From positions 43,953,490 through 44,017,489 of the forward strand of contig JAZBQD010000014.1 in the NCBI GenBank assembly GCA_036583965.1: a stretch of 64,000 nucleotides of DNA. Reading direction: 5' to 3'. The position numbers and the translations under genes were made by a program. Positions 1 to 13,298 of this stretch are shown one piece after another (the first letter of the stretch is position 1; every line of letters starts with the position of its first letter). This stretch comes from Prunella strophiata (Eukaryota > Chordata > Aves > Passeriformes > Prunellidae). The notes beneath the pieces were generated by a model. The model had not been told where the DNA came from. It did no database searches and worked only from the letters and a program-made list of their open reading frames with translations.

Positions 1-3000
1 GAGGCTGTTCAATGGTATCTTTCTACTTTTTAATACATTTTGCAAAATGCAGTTGTATGCTATTCAAGAAGATGCTTCCTCTTGTCCTGCTGTCTGAAGA
101 ATGTTTTCAGTGTTACTTTTGGATGTTTTTCATGAGCTGCAGTGATGCTTCACAGTAACTTATTGCCCAGAGCAGTACTGCATGACATTTGAAACTCAGA
201 GACTTGTCTTTACCCATCATCAGTAAAAATCATGACCCCATTCTCTCTGAAAATACATTTTTTCTCTTTTTTCCAAGATAAATTACTCATGTCTCTTTAA
301 TTTTAATGCCTTTTATTGCAGCCCAGGATTTGTTCCTCCTATTGTTTTTTCTTCTCCTTTGTCCACAACAGCTGGGCTTTATTATCTACTCCTCTCAGTG
401 CTGCATAGCTGGAAGACAGGTCCTCTGCTATGTGTGCTCTCATCTCTGTGCAAAAGGGCAGAGCAGAGTCTAGAGTCAAGCAGGTGTGGGAATCACAACA
501 AATATAAGTCTCACAGCAAATATAAATCTGCAGTAGGCTCTGTTGGAGAAGGTAACTTAATGACACTTTTATTTGGTGAAGTGGTCCCATGTATGTATTC
601 AGCAACATTCCCCCCCACCCCACAGCTTATGGTGGATGAACATGGGATGGTAGAACTCCCTACCCATCACTGTGCTTCTGCCCAGTGCTGAGCAGGGCAG
701 CTCAGCATCACCACTCTCCATCACTTCATATGATCAAAGATGTAGAAAGTAAGCAGGCATAAGAAGAAAGATCATCAGTGCTTACCAACCCCTTCAAACT
801 GAAATGCAGCTTATTGCTTTTACTTCCTCCTGACACTTTAATTAATGTCCTATGTCTGCTAAAGCAGATAGGACAATACAATGGGAGAAGAGAGCTGGTG
901 GCCTGCTTTACTAGGTCAGAGGGCTTTTGTTATACACCAGTTAATTTTTTGGACATTACAGCACATGAATAGACAGGAGCTGTCAATACTTTAACATCTG
1001 GGAAACTGGAGTGAACTTTGCTGGCTGGAATACCATAACTGAAAGCATTTATCCTCTCTCGGCTATAACAGCAGGAGAATTTTATGTGGTCTCTCCTCTC
1101 TTTGCTTTCTTCAAAGCATGAGAAGATAGTTAAAAGAAATGTGTGTGTGTGAGAGATTATATTAATGTGGCTAAGGCTTGTAACCAGTTCATACATGTGG
1201 TGATATGGTAGTTGCAGTTGGGTGGAAGTGGTGGTAATGGTGAAGTTTTATGGATATTTGGTAAAACATTTTGAAGTAATAAAGTAAAAAAAGCTATTAA
1301 TGACTCATTCATTTAGTACTGTCATTGTAAACAGAGTAATGGCTATTACATTGGTGGTTTTGTGTTTGCATTTGAAAGCAGATTTTCAATAATAACAAAG
1401 CTGGAATCAGTCCAAGTCAGATCATACATACAGTTAAAAAGCTTCATAGTAAAAAACAGAGATAAGACCTTTCATTACAGATGTGAAATAGAAAGTTCTA
1501 AGAAAAATGAAAAAATAATTTGATGTCTTCCAACCTCCTTAATCCCCTTGTGGAGGTTGTGCTTGTTTGACCTGATCTAACTAGGTTTAGCTCACTTTGT
1601 TGTTCCTGGAATGTATTACTCCAAATGCTAATGTCAGTATATTCACTTTATTTATACAATCTGCACCACAGTGGCAAGAATACCCAGCTCCTGCATCCTG
1701 TAGGTAATTTTGGTGTTTCTTATCCTTCCAGGTATGCATATGGTTTTCTACTTGATTATTTTACACTTGGACTTCACAGATAGTGAAAAAGATAGAGAAA
1801 AGCAATCAGATGAGTGCATTGAAATTTCAGTATTAAGCCAATAAACACTGAATATGTAATGAATTTTTCCTTGTCTGCAGCAGTGGTACAGTTTCAAAGA
1901 ATCAATAGGAAACACAAAAGAAAACTGTATTTAATCTCAGCTAGTCCTGCTCTTGTCTGCCTGAGGTCAATCATTCACTGTCTCAAAGGTACATCACTGG
2001 ACAGCACATTCACCCTTACTAATGCAAAGGGTGTTCCTCTGGACTAGCTGCTGAATCAGCAATAGGTGGTTGACAGGCTGCTCCAGAAATGAGGAATTGT
2101 GAATGAGATGTAAATCTGAACCTCTGGCACAGTCCTGATGCTGCTCCTGATGTTGGATGCAAGGAGTCAGCAGGTCTGCACCAAGTGGTGCAGGGTGCTC
2201 CAGCCTAGCTCTGAACTGTCTAGTACAATGCAGATAGTGAAGAAAAAAAAAAACCAAAAAGCAACTGGTTGAGTTGGGGTTTGTCCTCTGAATTTGCCAA
2301 TATGATTCTCAAGCAGCTAAATTTAGATGAAAACCTTCAGATTTTGGACCAAGTTAGGCATGCTGAACTGAATCAAATGAGCATCAAGCACAAGGAAGTA
2401 TAAGCCCCCATAAGCTTGTAGAAATACCTCATCTTCATCTTTGTTTTTACTTTTCCAAGGAGAAAATTCATATCTGCAATAATTCTGCACCTTTGGACTT
2501 CAAAATTAAGCAAGAGAGAGAAAATGATTGTGCAAGAAAAATAAAGAGTCAACTCTGTGTTTCTATTACTTTTGATTATGAAATGACACAGCAGTCTACT
2601 GCATCCTGGAAGTTACTAAGACCAGAAAAAGCTTTATAAAGATTTTCCTGCACTGAAAATGAAGATTTAAAAAATTTGCCTTATACAGTTTCCCTGTATT
2701 AGTATACATGTGTTTTGAAAGGCTTCACTCAGGCTATCAACCATCTTCATAATGTTAATGACTATAAAAAAGACAACACAGTTGCATTTATTATATTTGG
2801 CCACATTGTAAATATGTACACCCAAGAAAGATGACAGGCAATTTAGTAAATTAATGGTGATTGGGTTCATTTTGCAGTGTTTACTTTTTTTGAGATCATC
2901 ATAATGCTGTATAGCATTAGGTGCAATTCCCTGTGGAAGGTACCATGCCCTTAGAACTCAATTTGTTTATATATTCTTAGTTGTAGACATTAAGTGAAAA

Positions 3001-6000
3001 TAATAACAATAATAAACCAGCATATCCTTTGCCACCCCTGGTGAACATAAAAATTAATAATCTCAGAGTCTGTATTCAACCTGACACTGTGAACAGCACA
3101 AATATGGCACAAAGTCTATCTTTACATTTATTTGCAAATGTGTATAGATATGCTTCATATAAATTAATCCTCTATTTCATTATAAGGAAGGAATTATGTC
3201 TGTGGTCAAAAGGGTGGGGTACAGTTAATCTGATTTAGCACAGCATGGGAAAAATTAATTGAAAGTCAGAACTGCATAGTGTTTATTATAAAGTAATTTC
3301 ACACCAGCTCAGGATTAGCATGGTAACAGGTGACAATAGGTCATTACTATGTTAATTGAAAGACAGCATGCTTTTATAAAAAAGAAAAAAGAAGGAAAAA
3401 AAAAAGAAAAAAGGGATAGAGACGAATGAAAAGGAAAAAATATTAAAATGCAGTATTTTATCTAGGATTGGGCTGTAGTTCTATGGGCCATGTTCTAGGG
3501 AGAAGATAACTTCTGAAATGAATTCATTGGCTTTTGGTGATAACCATGCATTGTTCACTGTGCCATGAAGCATGGCAGATGCTCATGCACATCTCTTGCA
3601 TGAGTTAAGCTGGCCACCTCTCTTTCCACAAGAACAGGCTGCATCTCCAAAGCAGTGGCCTGACATTTTCATCTTGCTGACACTGCTCACTGGCCCGGGC
3701 ACGTGGAGGCAAAGGTGGGCATGAGGAGAGCAGAGCCCATCTATTTCCCTGGCTTGCCTGAAGTCACTGGGAGCTCTGAGATTTTGCAGCAGTGTTTAAC
3801 AGAAGAAAAGACTCTGGTTTTGTTACTTGACAAAAGGATTAATAAAATAAAAAGTCTTTCCAACCACCAATGGAAAATTGCCTGTCACTTCAATAGCACG
3901 CTGAGGCATGAAGCCAGGGCAAGCTGATCCTTCCACTCGAGCTGCAATGCCATTATCCCAGCTCTGAACAGGGATGGGTGCCCCAGTGCTCGGCTGCTCT
4001 CCTATTGTGCAGCCTGACAGACACCGGTGTGAAGGCATTTCCCATTATACGCTGCCACCTGAGTAAGCAGTGCGGAGCTGCCAGCTTCAGCCCCTCGAAA
4101 GGAATCAGAAACCTATTTTTCCCCTTTTATTTGCATAATAGCAAAAGGTGTTAAATCAATTTTGGGGGCAGAAGATCATTCTGCAGGTTCTTCAGTTGAC
4201 AGAATACAAAGGGCACAATATGCACTTGTGACGAGGTGAGCAAGACAGAGAAGAGCTCTGTGTTAACTGCAGTCACTGCAAAAGGGTCTTTGCTAATGGC
4301 ATGTTATAATTTAAACAAGGATCCTTTCTGAAACCAAAACAATACACTTATGTAATGAAGCTAGCTCTTGTTCAAAGTAAATGGAAATTCAGAGGCACAT
4401 TTGGGACCTGAAAATGGGAAATTCTGATTTTATTTCCTGGAAGAAGAATTTAACCTCTTCAGATACCTTCATGTATCCTGATAGATGAGCTGATGAGGAA
4501 TGTGACCTTTCTGTTCACCCTGCTTCAGAAAGGTTTGCAATTCAGTCTGACACAATCTGTTGTAATATGTTAATTTCAATGCAGTTCTGCCAAAAACACT
4601 AAGAGTGATCCCCAAGACCTTTACATCCCAGAATACAATCCTTCCAGACTTCATTCTCACCCAAAAACATCCTGATTAAGGTGCTTACTTATCCAATAAA
4701 GGTCAAAAGAAAGGAAAGTGTAAATGTTCTTTGATTTCTTACTGAAAAGAAAAGAGCTCAGACAGAAGACAGTGTTCTTGCATTCAGTGCACAATACAGT
4801 GTGATGTGGTCTGCTGAGTTAGAGAGAAAAAGAGTAATGCTGCTCCTGGTCAGGTCACACACCATCATCTTCAAACCTGAACTGCTGCAGAGCTAGGGTA
4901 ATAATGCAATACAAGTACCCCTGCAGGTAGAAAGGTACTTGTGTCTTTCTGCTCAACCATACAAAAAAAGCAATACAATAGAAATATTTGCTCAGCCCCA
5001 TCAGGAAAATCTCTTGGGATAATTAGGGCAAAACACAGCCTCAGGTCTGACTATGCCCAGGAGAAATGTTTTTCTTGATGATAAGTCAGAGTAGTAAAGT
5101 GGAAAAGTAAGTGACCAAGTTCACCTCTATAAAGACAACATTTCAAAAATTATATTAGGGTTGGTGGTGTCTTTTTTGGCCATGGTATAATTATTGCTCA
5201 ATAGAATTATTATAATTTTTAATGGTTTGTCATCTCTTTGCATCTCAGTTACAGTAAATAAAACCCAGACTCAGGCATTTGCAATAGGCACCTCTGCTCT
5301 GATGCTATTCCTCCTCGGCAGCCAAGATGAATCATAAGCAACAGTGCTGCTCCCTGCTCATCCCACTGCCCCAACTCAGCACCTTGAGGCCAAGCTGAGC
5401 CACCCACTGCCAGGGTCTTCCCCTGGGGACTGCTTAAAAGTCACAACCAGCATGCCCCTCCCCCTGCACTTGCTGTTGTGACAGCAGCTTTCTGGCAGCA
5501 TGCAGGCAATACATAATTGCTATAGGCAACAGTAGAGCTGAGGGACTTTGAAGCAGCAGCAGTGGTCATCTCAAAGTGCCACTGATTCTCTTTCTAACAT
5601 GTTCTCCTTTCTGCTCTCCATTTATTTTTTAAAAAAGTGCTAAACAGAAAAAGAAATAAGAAGAAAATACCCAAACTTTCAAGCAAGGAAGACAGAGTGG
5701 GAAGAAGAGCGTGTTATAAATCAGTTGGCAAAACTGATGAGACAAAATAGGAAAAACCCGTGTATGAAGCTGCAGCAAATGTAATCTCAAAATGTTTCTA
5801 AAAGTAATTTTCCTCTATTCATTTGTTCTTGGCTGTCTCTGCTGTTTACTCTGCTGTTCTGTGATCTTTAGCAATAACAGTTCCATTTAAACTCAGTGCA
5901 GAAAGGACTCTGATTTCTCACCTTTCTGTACAGCTCAAGGATAGCTTACACAGCCATGTTATGGCTTTGCCCTTTCCAGATGAGGAATATGTTGATTTGG

Positions 6001-7072
6001 TTTCAGCTCATTAACTCTCTAAGGAATCTTTTCCAGCTTAGCTGTCTGCAAGGCTGGAATCTCCCATCCTTCAGGATCAGGGCTTTTTTCCTCTTTAAAT
6101 TTCTGAATGGGTGTCCCAATAGGCACAGACACTGCAAGGAAGCCCAAGGTGCTGTAGGATGTACTTCATTGGAAATGAGCATCCTCTCTTGGGATAATGA
6201 AATTTTGTGTGTTGAGTTTGGTGCTCTGGGATTCATAAAGGTTATCAGTAAGGCATTTATAATAAAAGTTCTTCCTGCTTTTCCTGGCATGCATGGGGAA
6301 GATGGGAGTGTTATCATTCTGACATTTCTGTCAGAAGTGGTATTTGAACCACTGGATGATTCCGACAAATGCCACTGCTGTCATCTGCTGCTCAGTTTTA
6401 ATTATATCTGACTGAGTCTTTCAGTGGCAGCAAGCAGAAAACTTAATTAGTTGGTTTAAAGGCTGATCTTCAGAGTTTGAAGAATCCAAACAGTTTACAG
6501 CATTTATGCATGGAGCCTGCCATTTTCAGTCTGATGATGCAGGTCAGAAGAATTAATGATCCCACTCATAGGAAGGAAAAACAGAGAAAGATTTACAAGA
6601 ATATCCTTCTGCAAACCCCACCATTTTTGCACATGACACATCAGTGAGGCAACCTCGAGTCTAAGAAACTGCTGTGCTGGCTCACAGGTGGGTTCTCAGA
6701 CAAATGGTAGCAGAATGCAGGCGAAAGATTGGGTGCTCATGGGAACATACAGCAAATGAACATCTGCTACCTTAAACACAATGTATATGTTTATTCTGCA
6801 GCAGGCTGCAAGCACTGCACTATTTGGGAAGACTGAAAGGCTGGCATTTTCTCATACACCAGTGCACTGTTCAAACAAGCTGCTTGAAAGGAGATTGCAT
6901 TAACAATTTATACTACCTCTGTGTTTGCTTTCACAGTGTTAATATGATTATATTTCTCCACTATATCCTGGAAAAACAAGCATTAGTAAGAAACAATGTC
7001 AAACTGCTAATATGATGCAATTAGAATTTAACATTACATTCACATACTGATTGCAGATTGCCTGCAGATAGT
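1..7072. other. Intergenic DNA downstream of PDZRN4, no gene seen
   Basis: AT-rich unique-looking sequence. Open frames are short (at most 151 codons, 5956-6411), lack recognisable domains and overlap open frames on the other strand. There is a purine-rich patch around 3378-3420. No RNA gene was recognised. A neighbouring gene's UTR cannot be excluded. Confidence 0.5.
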
Positions 7073-7113
7073 TATTTTCAATAGCTGGGGAAAAAACCCA
7101 GCTATTGAAAATA
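7073..7113. repeat. Perfect 17-bp inverted repeat with 7-nt loop
   Basis: The left arm TATTTTCAATAGCTGGG (7073-7089) is the exact reverse complement of 7097-7113, with the loop GAAAAAA between them. The arms have no mismatch, which is unusual for neutral intergenic DNA. It could be a fold-back (templated inversion) mutation, a small MITE-like relic or a structured RNA element. It sits about 310 bp from a CR1 copy. Confidence 0.85.
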
Positions 7114-7423
7114 CATTGTTTTGTTCCAGAAACCCAGGGATGTGGGTTTGGGCACCCTCATGCAGATGTGGACTGATGGGCTTTGCTTGTTTGTGAGATC
7201 ACATCCTCTGGAATGGTTTTGCTGGTGGCCTTTAGGATATTGCCAAATTTCATCATTTGCAGGGAATGGGCTGGATTTCGTACATAAAATGTGCCAAGAG
7301 CTCTGTGTGAGCTCCAGTCAGAAAGCAAAGCACTTGATGACTTATACAGCCCACATGACTGATCAGCTCTCATTGTCCTTCCCTGCATTCAAAAGCTTTG
7401 TGCTTGTAACTCAGTTGAGCACA

Positions 7424-8240
7424 GAATCACAGAACCACTGAGGCTGGATTGCACATCTGGAGATCTCCACCCTTCTCAAAGCAGGGTCAGTTAGGCTCGT
7501 TTGATCAGGAATGTGTATGTTTAATTAGGTTTTGAATATCTCCAAGGCTGGAGACTCTCCAGCCTCTCTGGATATCCTGTGACAGTGTTTGACCATGCAC
7601 ATCAAAGAAAAGCCTTTTTTCTCTTTAATCAGATTTTTCTGCATTCCAGTTTTTTTTCCTCTGACTGTTATTCTTTTAGTGATCCCCACTGAGAGCATTC
7701 TGACTCCATTGTCTTTCTTCCCTCATCAAGTATTTATACCCATTGATTAGATCCTCCTGAGACTTCTCTTCCCAGGCTGAATTGACAGAGCTGTCTCAGC
7801 CTGTCCTTTTTGACAGGTGCTCCAGTCCCTTAATCATGTGTATGGGTCTTGACACAGTTCAGCATGTCCATGTATGTCTTGTGGTGGGAACCCAGGACTG
7901 GACATGGCACTTTCACTGACAGGAACAGTGCATGTTTCTGGCTCATGTTCAGCTTAGTGTACATCAGGCTTTTCAGCAGAGCTGTTATCTAGACAGGTGG
8001 CCTCCAGCATACACTGGTGCATAGGCCTAGTCCTTCCCAGGCTCAGAGCTTGGCATTTCCCTCTGTTGACCTTCAGGAGATGCCTCTTGGTCCATCTCTC
8101 TAGCCTGTCCAGGCACCTCTGGATGGTAGCACAAGCATCTGGTGTGTCAGCAACTTTTCCCACTTTTGTATAGTTTGAACTTGCTGAGGCTGCACTCTGC
8201 CACATTGGCCAGGTCACAAATGAAGAATTAAGCAGAGGAG
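7424..8240 (-). mobile_element. CR1 LINE, 5'-truncated copy with reverse transcriptase remnant
   Basis: On the minus strand, 8217-7960 encodes a CR1 reverse transcriptase remnant: VADTPDACATIQRCLDRLER, then W.KRHLLKVNRGKC..LSLGR, P.HQ.ML and SSAEK. The rest, down to the end at about 7424, follows the CR1 C-terminal/3' UTR pattern, including the tail CACAGAATCACAGAACCACT as read on plus. The catalytic FADD segment expected just before TK.G is replaced by SSNYTKVG, so the copy is dead. The far boundary near 8240 is approximate. Confidence 0.85.
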
Positions 8241-11200
8241 GTGGGGGAAATGGCTAAGGAAACTTCATGGCTTTTGTCACCATAGTCTTCAAACCACAAA
8301 TCTGGTTGACCTCACCCTGCCTGGATGCTGATTGCTGCTCTGTGAGTGCCAATCCAGTGGATTTACACAGGTCCATGAACCCATGTAGGTGTGTGTATGA
8401 CTGGTGATGAAAAGTGTGCAGTCAATTTCATTGGTCTCCTTCTGCAAGCAGAGGGGACCTTTTGTCCATCTCTCTTCTTCACTATGAATGGGATAATGAA
8501 AATATCCTCCAGCTCTGAGGGAAGATTCTCCTCTCCTCTTTCATGGATTGTTGTGTCTTTGATGACTCACCCATCAAGATGAATATAAATAAACACAATA
8601 ACACACTTCCCCATAACATTTTAGAGCAGTTTAGTTAAAGAAGCTCATTTTGCCTTGAACAGTACTTTTGCCAATGGGCAAAATACTGGTTAATACATTA
8701 GCTAAAGGGATACTGAGAATAGCATGCTGCCTTTAGTGGGGAATATTGGATGCTTTTGTCTTTGAAAAGTCCCACTGGTCTTTCCTTTGTGAATGGTTGT
8801 AAATTGCTTACTGGAACTAAAATGACACTTTTTGTCCAATTCTTTCTTGATTTTACCCACGAGGTACATAGAACCAGTAGATTAAATCACTTGGTGCTTT
8901 TCTCTGTCTAAGACAGACACATGAGCCTCCCAGCATATCCATTTAGTATTCTTTAAAAACAAGGTAAAAGAGGAGCATTTCATACACAGTTACCTGCTTT
9001 GTATCCTTTTTTTGAAAGGCATTAACATACTTTAAGACAGACCTTTTTTTTTTTTTACTTTGCTAAAGCTATATAAAAGTCAGAGGTTCAGCTTCAATTA
9101 GTTGAACAAATGTCCTCCACAGGACATCCTTCCTAAAGAGAGAAATCAGCTGTCTTTTGGAGGCATCTCCTCTGTATTCCTGGAGCTAACTTAAACTCTT
9201 AACCTAGATGGCTAACTTAATTATTATCCCAGTTTTGAGGTGATTACACTCAGATGAGGTGATACACACCAAAGCCTGCAAAAGCTTTCAATTTTTTTTT
9301 TTTTCTTTAGGCATTTTCTCCCTTTTAATTTTGCAGGACAGGCACATCCTAAGGAGCATCTTGGTTTTAGAGAATCCAGAGATTATGATAGTGCAAAAGC
9401 AAGAAAAAAGAAAAGAATAATGCTGACTCCTTTTATCTCACTCCCAAACCTCCCAGTAAGCACACACTTGCTTGGTGGTGGGAGCCCCTTTGGATCCACT
9501 TCCATTCCTCAGACAATGGGAGTGCAAAACCTGCAGTGGATGTTATCCTTTTCACTCCAGTAGAAATGGCGAAGCATTCAAATTTGCACTGAAAATTGAG
9601 ATGAGGTAAAAGATGAGACACTCTGTAAATATAAACCCTTTAAAATAAAATAATACAGATGACATAAAAGTGTAAAAATTGTTACTGACATGAATAATTC
9701 ACTAACTATTGAATGGTATAAGTCACCAACTAATGTGTATTATGTGCCATTTAATAGTGGATGTGTCTGAAGAAATATGGAAATTGGAATACTTTAATAA
9801 CTTTATATATGAAAGATGATGAGACTGCCTAAATGATTAAGAGGAAGATATGTTATAATGAACTAAAGCCACTCGAGTGTAAGGTAATTTTAATTCAAAT
9901 CTCCATCTGCTTATGTATAATTAAGACTCATTTAACAAGTTAATGCCTAACAGAGAGAACTGATAAGTTTGGTATTAAAGAGCTTAAGAGAAGTAAATTA
10001 AACTGTCGAGTTTGAGGAGCTTTCATTTGAATTCCCTGTACCTAACCAAAACACATCTTCCAGGTGCATTTCTTTACCCTTACTATGCAGCTAGGTCCCA
10101 AATTTGGGAAGAAAAAGGAGATGAAATAATCATAATATCTTTGTTATATTTTCATTTTAGATATCATGTCAAGTCAGGAGTTTGACAGCATCTTTGCTCA
10201 TATGAATATTTATACTGTTCAACCTGCTCTCCATATAGTGTCTATACACCATTAAGAAGATATTTTTCATTCCATCAGAAAAATTTATACATTGCAGAGA
10301 TTGCCAATGGGGTTAAATAACTTATGAAAATAAGAGGATTGCCTTTGATGTGCAAAGAAAGTAATATTTTCATCACTGGTAAATTTTATGTGCTATTCAC
10401 CCACTTAACTTTCTCTTTCAGTCTTTCTCCAAATATCTTTCTTGCAAAGTCCAGTAGTCAAAACAGTGGCTTCAACCTTTTCATCTTCCATCATGCAATT
10501 TTAATTTTCATCTTTTTGCTTCTTCTCTACTGCCAAGATGAGAGTTTCCTATATTCACTTCATACTTAAAATTCTCTGTGCTTTCAATTTTTATTTTTTT
10601 TGTCACTGGAGCCAGACATCAGCTTTGATTTGCTCCTAGTGCTCTGGAATAAGTTAGACACTTTGGGGAATGTATTGAAAGAACAAATACCACAGCATGT
10701 CTAATGCTCATTGCAGTGCAGATGCTCCCAAGGGATGACAAAGTATTAAAGCTTATGGGGTTTGATGACCAACACCCAATCTCAATAAATGCCTAGCACA
10801 GACACTGCACTAATTGAAGGTTACTGATTTGTTCCTAGGCCAATAAGACTTTCATTCTGGTTTAGTATCAGTCTAAGTGCAGAAAAAATAGGGACTGAAT
10901 TGTTTAAAATCTATTAAAGAGTAGAACCAATGTCTTACTTCTCAAATTGAGGTTTGGGCAACAGAGGTTCTCAAAATTCAACAACAAATGAAACACATCT
11001 TTATGTATATATCCACAGATTAACACAATTTGCTGATTGTAGCTAGTCTCTTAATTATAAAAGCATTTGGATTAATATGCATTCTTGTATGTGTATCTCA
11101 CAAATAAGTGAGCATATGTTTTAAAAGGTCTTCCTTTTCTCCAGCATTTAAAAATGCACTCTCTACTGAGCCATCACCAAAGACATTTGCAGCATTTCAG

Positions 11201-11413
11201 TAGAATGAACTTCAAGTGGCAGAGGAAACGTGCCAAATGAACCAAACCACCTAAACTGACTGCAGATGAAAAGTTACAGCTACAGTCAGACAAAGGTCTC
11301 AATTTGTGTTGATAAGCTATCTATGAGAAAAAAAAATTGCTTGTTTTAGTGAAGTCCCTCCTTCAACACCTATTGCCTTTCAAGTTCAGAAGTCCCCAGA
11401 AGAAAGAAGAAAT
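8241..11413. other. Intergenic DNA, no gene seen
   Basis: AT-rich sequence with short homopolymers (T-runs near 9048 and 9292). No open frame above about 80 codons and nothing recognised. Confidence 0.5.
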
Positions 11414-11673
11414 GAGAGAAAAAGGGAAGGGAAGGGAAGGGAAGGGAAGGGAAGGAAGGGAAGGGAAGGGAAGGGAAGGGAAGGGAAGGGAAGGAAGGGA
11501 AGGGAAGGGAAGGGAAGGGAAGGGAGAAGGGAAGGGAAGGGAAGGGAAGGGAAGGGAAGGGAAGGGAAGGGAAGGGAAGGGCAGGGAAGGGAAGGGAAGG
11601 GAAGGGAAGGGAAGGGAAGGGAAGGGAAGGGAAGGGAAGGGAAGGAAGGGGAAAGGGAAGGAAGGGAAAGGGT
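11414..11673. repeat. AAGGG (GGGAA)n pentanucleotide microsatellite
   Basis: About 250 bp of GGGAA units, with a few GGAA interruptions and a single C at 11582; otherwise all purine on the plus strand. Regular G3 runs spaced by two bases fit G-quadruplex formation, and the homopurine strand fits triplex (H-DNA) formation. A 118-codon open frame across it (11337-11693) is a by-product of the repeat. Confidence 0.98.
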
Positions 11674-13244
11674 TGGTTAGGAGTGCAATTTGAGCTTAGA
11701 GATCCAGCAAATTAAAATTTTAAACCAAAACTTAAAATCCAAATAAGAAAAAATGAAAGCAAAAACAAGAAAAAGAAAAGTCAGAAGCTCATACCTAAAC
11801 CATGAACTAGTTTGGATGAGAAGGAGGCCAGCATGTTTATGAAGGGCCATTGCTGATGGGCCTTCCCTGGTACCTGAGTGTATCCCAGAACACACTGCAA
11901 TCTCCTGGGTGACACTCAAATTATAGATTTTTGTATGCCAGAAGAACATCTTTGTTTTGGGACATCATGTACATTTACTGAAGAAAGAAGCTACCAGTGG
12001 GGAATATTGGCATGAGACAGACTAATTAGTGAGTAAGGACTCAGTCCCTCCCCAGGTCTAGTGCCTGTGAAAAGCAGCACATACACTTTACTTTACAGTT
12101 CATATCTGTTGTAAGCAATATGCCTCTAGCTCAGCCCCACTACCCACAGCTGGCACAACCAGGATGGTATGTGAGTATACAAGACAATCCTTTCTTCCTT
12201 TGAGCTCCATCTAAGCAATCTTTAGAGTAGAGTAATTTCACTTCTTAACCTCACAGGTATTGAGGTTCTGAACCAAAAGCCATTTTTTCCTGGCTCAGAA
12301 CCAGATGAATTGGGCAAGGGAAGCCAATATCCTTAATTTCCAGGGACAGGAAAAGCTGCACATGGCTGAAGGCTCTGACAGTGAGAGGTGGAGCCTTTTC
12401 CTGGAAGGACAGGAACCTGCTCACTCCCAAGAAGGGCCCAGGGACTATATACTTGGGCTTGTTGCCTTGCCAGGCACATCCCAAATCCCAGGTTACACCT
12501 TGTCTCAGAGATATCATCCAAAACCACTCTGTCATTCATGTAGTAGCTGACATTACAGCAAGATTAACAACATCTGAAAACCTGGGCAAAATCTATACAA
12601 GTCTTATAAAGGCAGCAATTGCCATCCAAGCATGTGGAATGCTCATCTTTAAACAGAGAAACATGTTTCAGAGCAAAGGCATTTAATGATGATAAAACCT
12701 GCTCATGATCCCTCTGCAATACTCTTTCTCCTCCTCCAGGTATTAGCTGACTGACCTCTCTGAGAGCAACACCAACAGGTTTCTGACAGCTGCTCTGTGT
12801 GGCTGTACCCAAATGCCAACTCCTGTAAACTTCCTTTTATCCACATACCTGAAGAGCATTGAATACTCTGAAAAACCAGTGGGTGCATAAATTGGATACT
12901 AACATGGCACTTAGCACATACATGTTTGTGATCAGCAGTTTAAAGGTTAAGAACCTGGGGCAATTCTAGCTTTGAACCAGGAATATTTTAGCATCAATGC
13001 CACCTCATGAAAAAAAAAGGGTGCTATTCTATAATTTGTACCAAGAGGTACAAATGAATATTAGTTAAACAAAAAGAAAAATTTAAAAAGTCAAGCATCA
13101 TGATAGTAATGAATAATTAAATCGCTGTGAGTCCAGAAAGTGTAATGTTAAAGTTGTTGTATCATCTCTTGTAAGGTCCTTATGTGGTCTCACAGGGCAA
13201 TGTACCAAGCACAGACTAGATTTCATCTCTGATTGCTTGTGTTC

Positions 13245-13298
13245 AATTCAAATAATGTTACCATTAATATTATTTTAATTCAAATAATGTTACCATTA
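13245..13298. repeat. Short direct duplication (32-bp period)
   Basis: AATTCAAATAATGTTACCAT occurs at 13245 and again at 13277, followed by AT-rich ATTAAC repeats to about 13320. Confidence 0.85.

Noticed and set aside
5956..6411. 151-codon open frame with a 121-codon open frame on the opposite strand
   Set aside because: No domain or family resemblance, no promoter or splice context; open frames on both strands suggest chance low stop density.
11337..11693. 118-codon open frame rich in Gly/Lys/Arg/Glu
   Set aside because: It is produced entirely by the AAGGG microsatellite.
12251..12888. Cluster of overlapping open frames on both strands
   Set aside because: Several mutually overlapping frames, none recognised; this is expected from a locally GC-richer patch.
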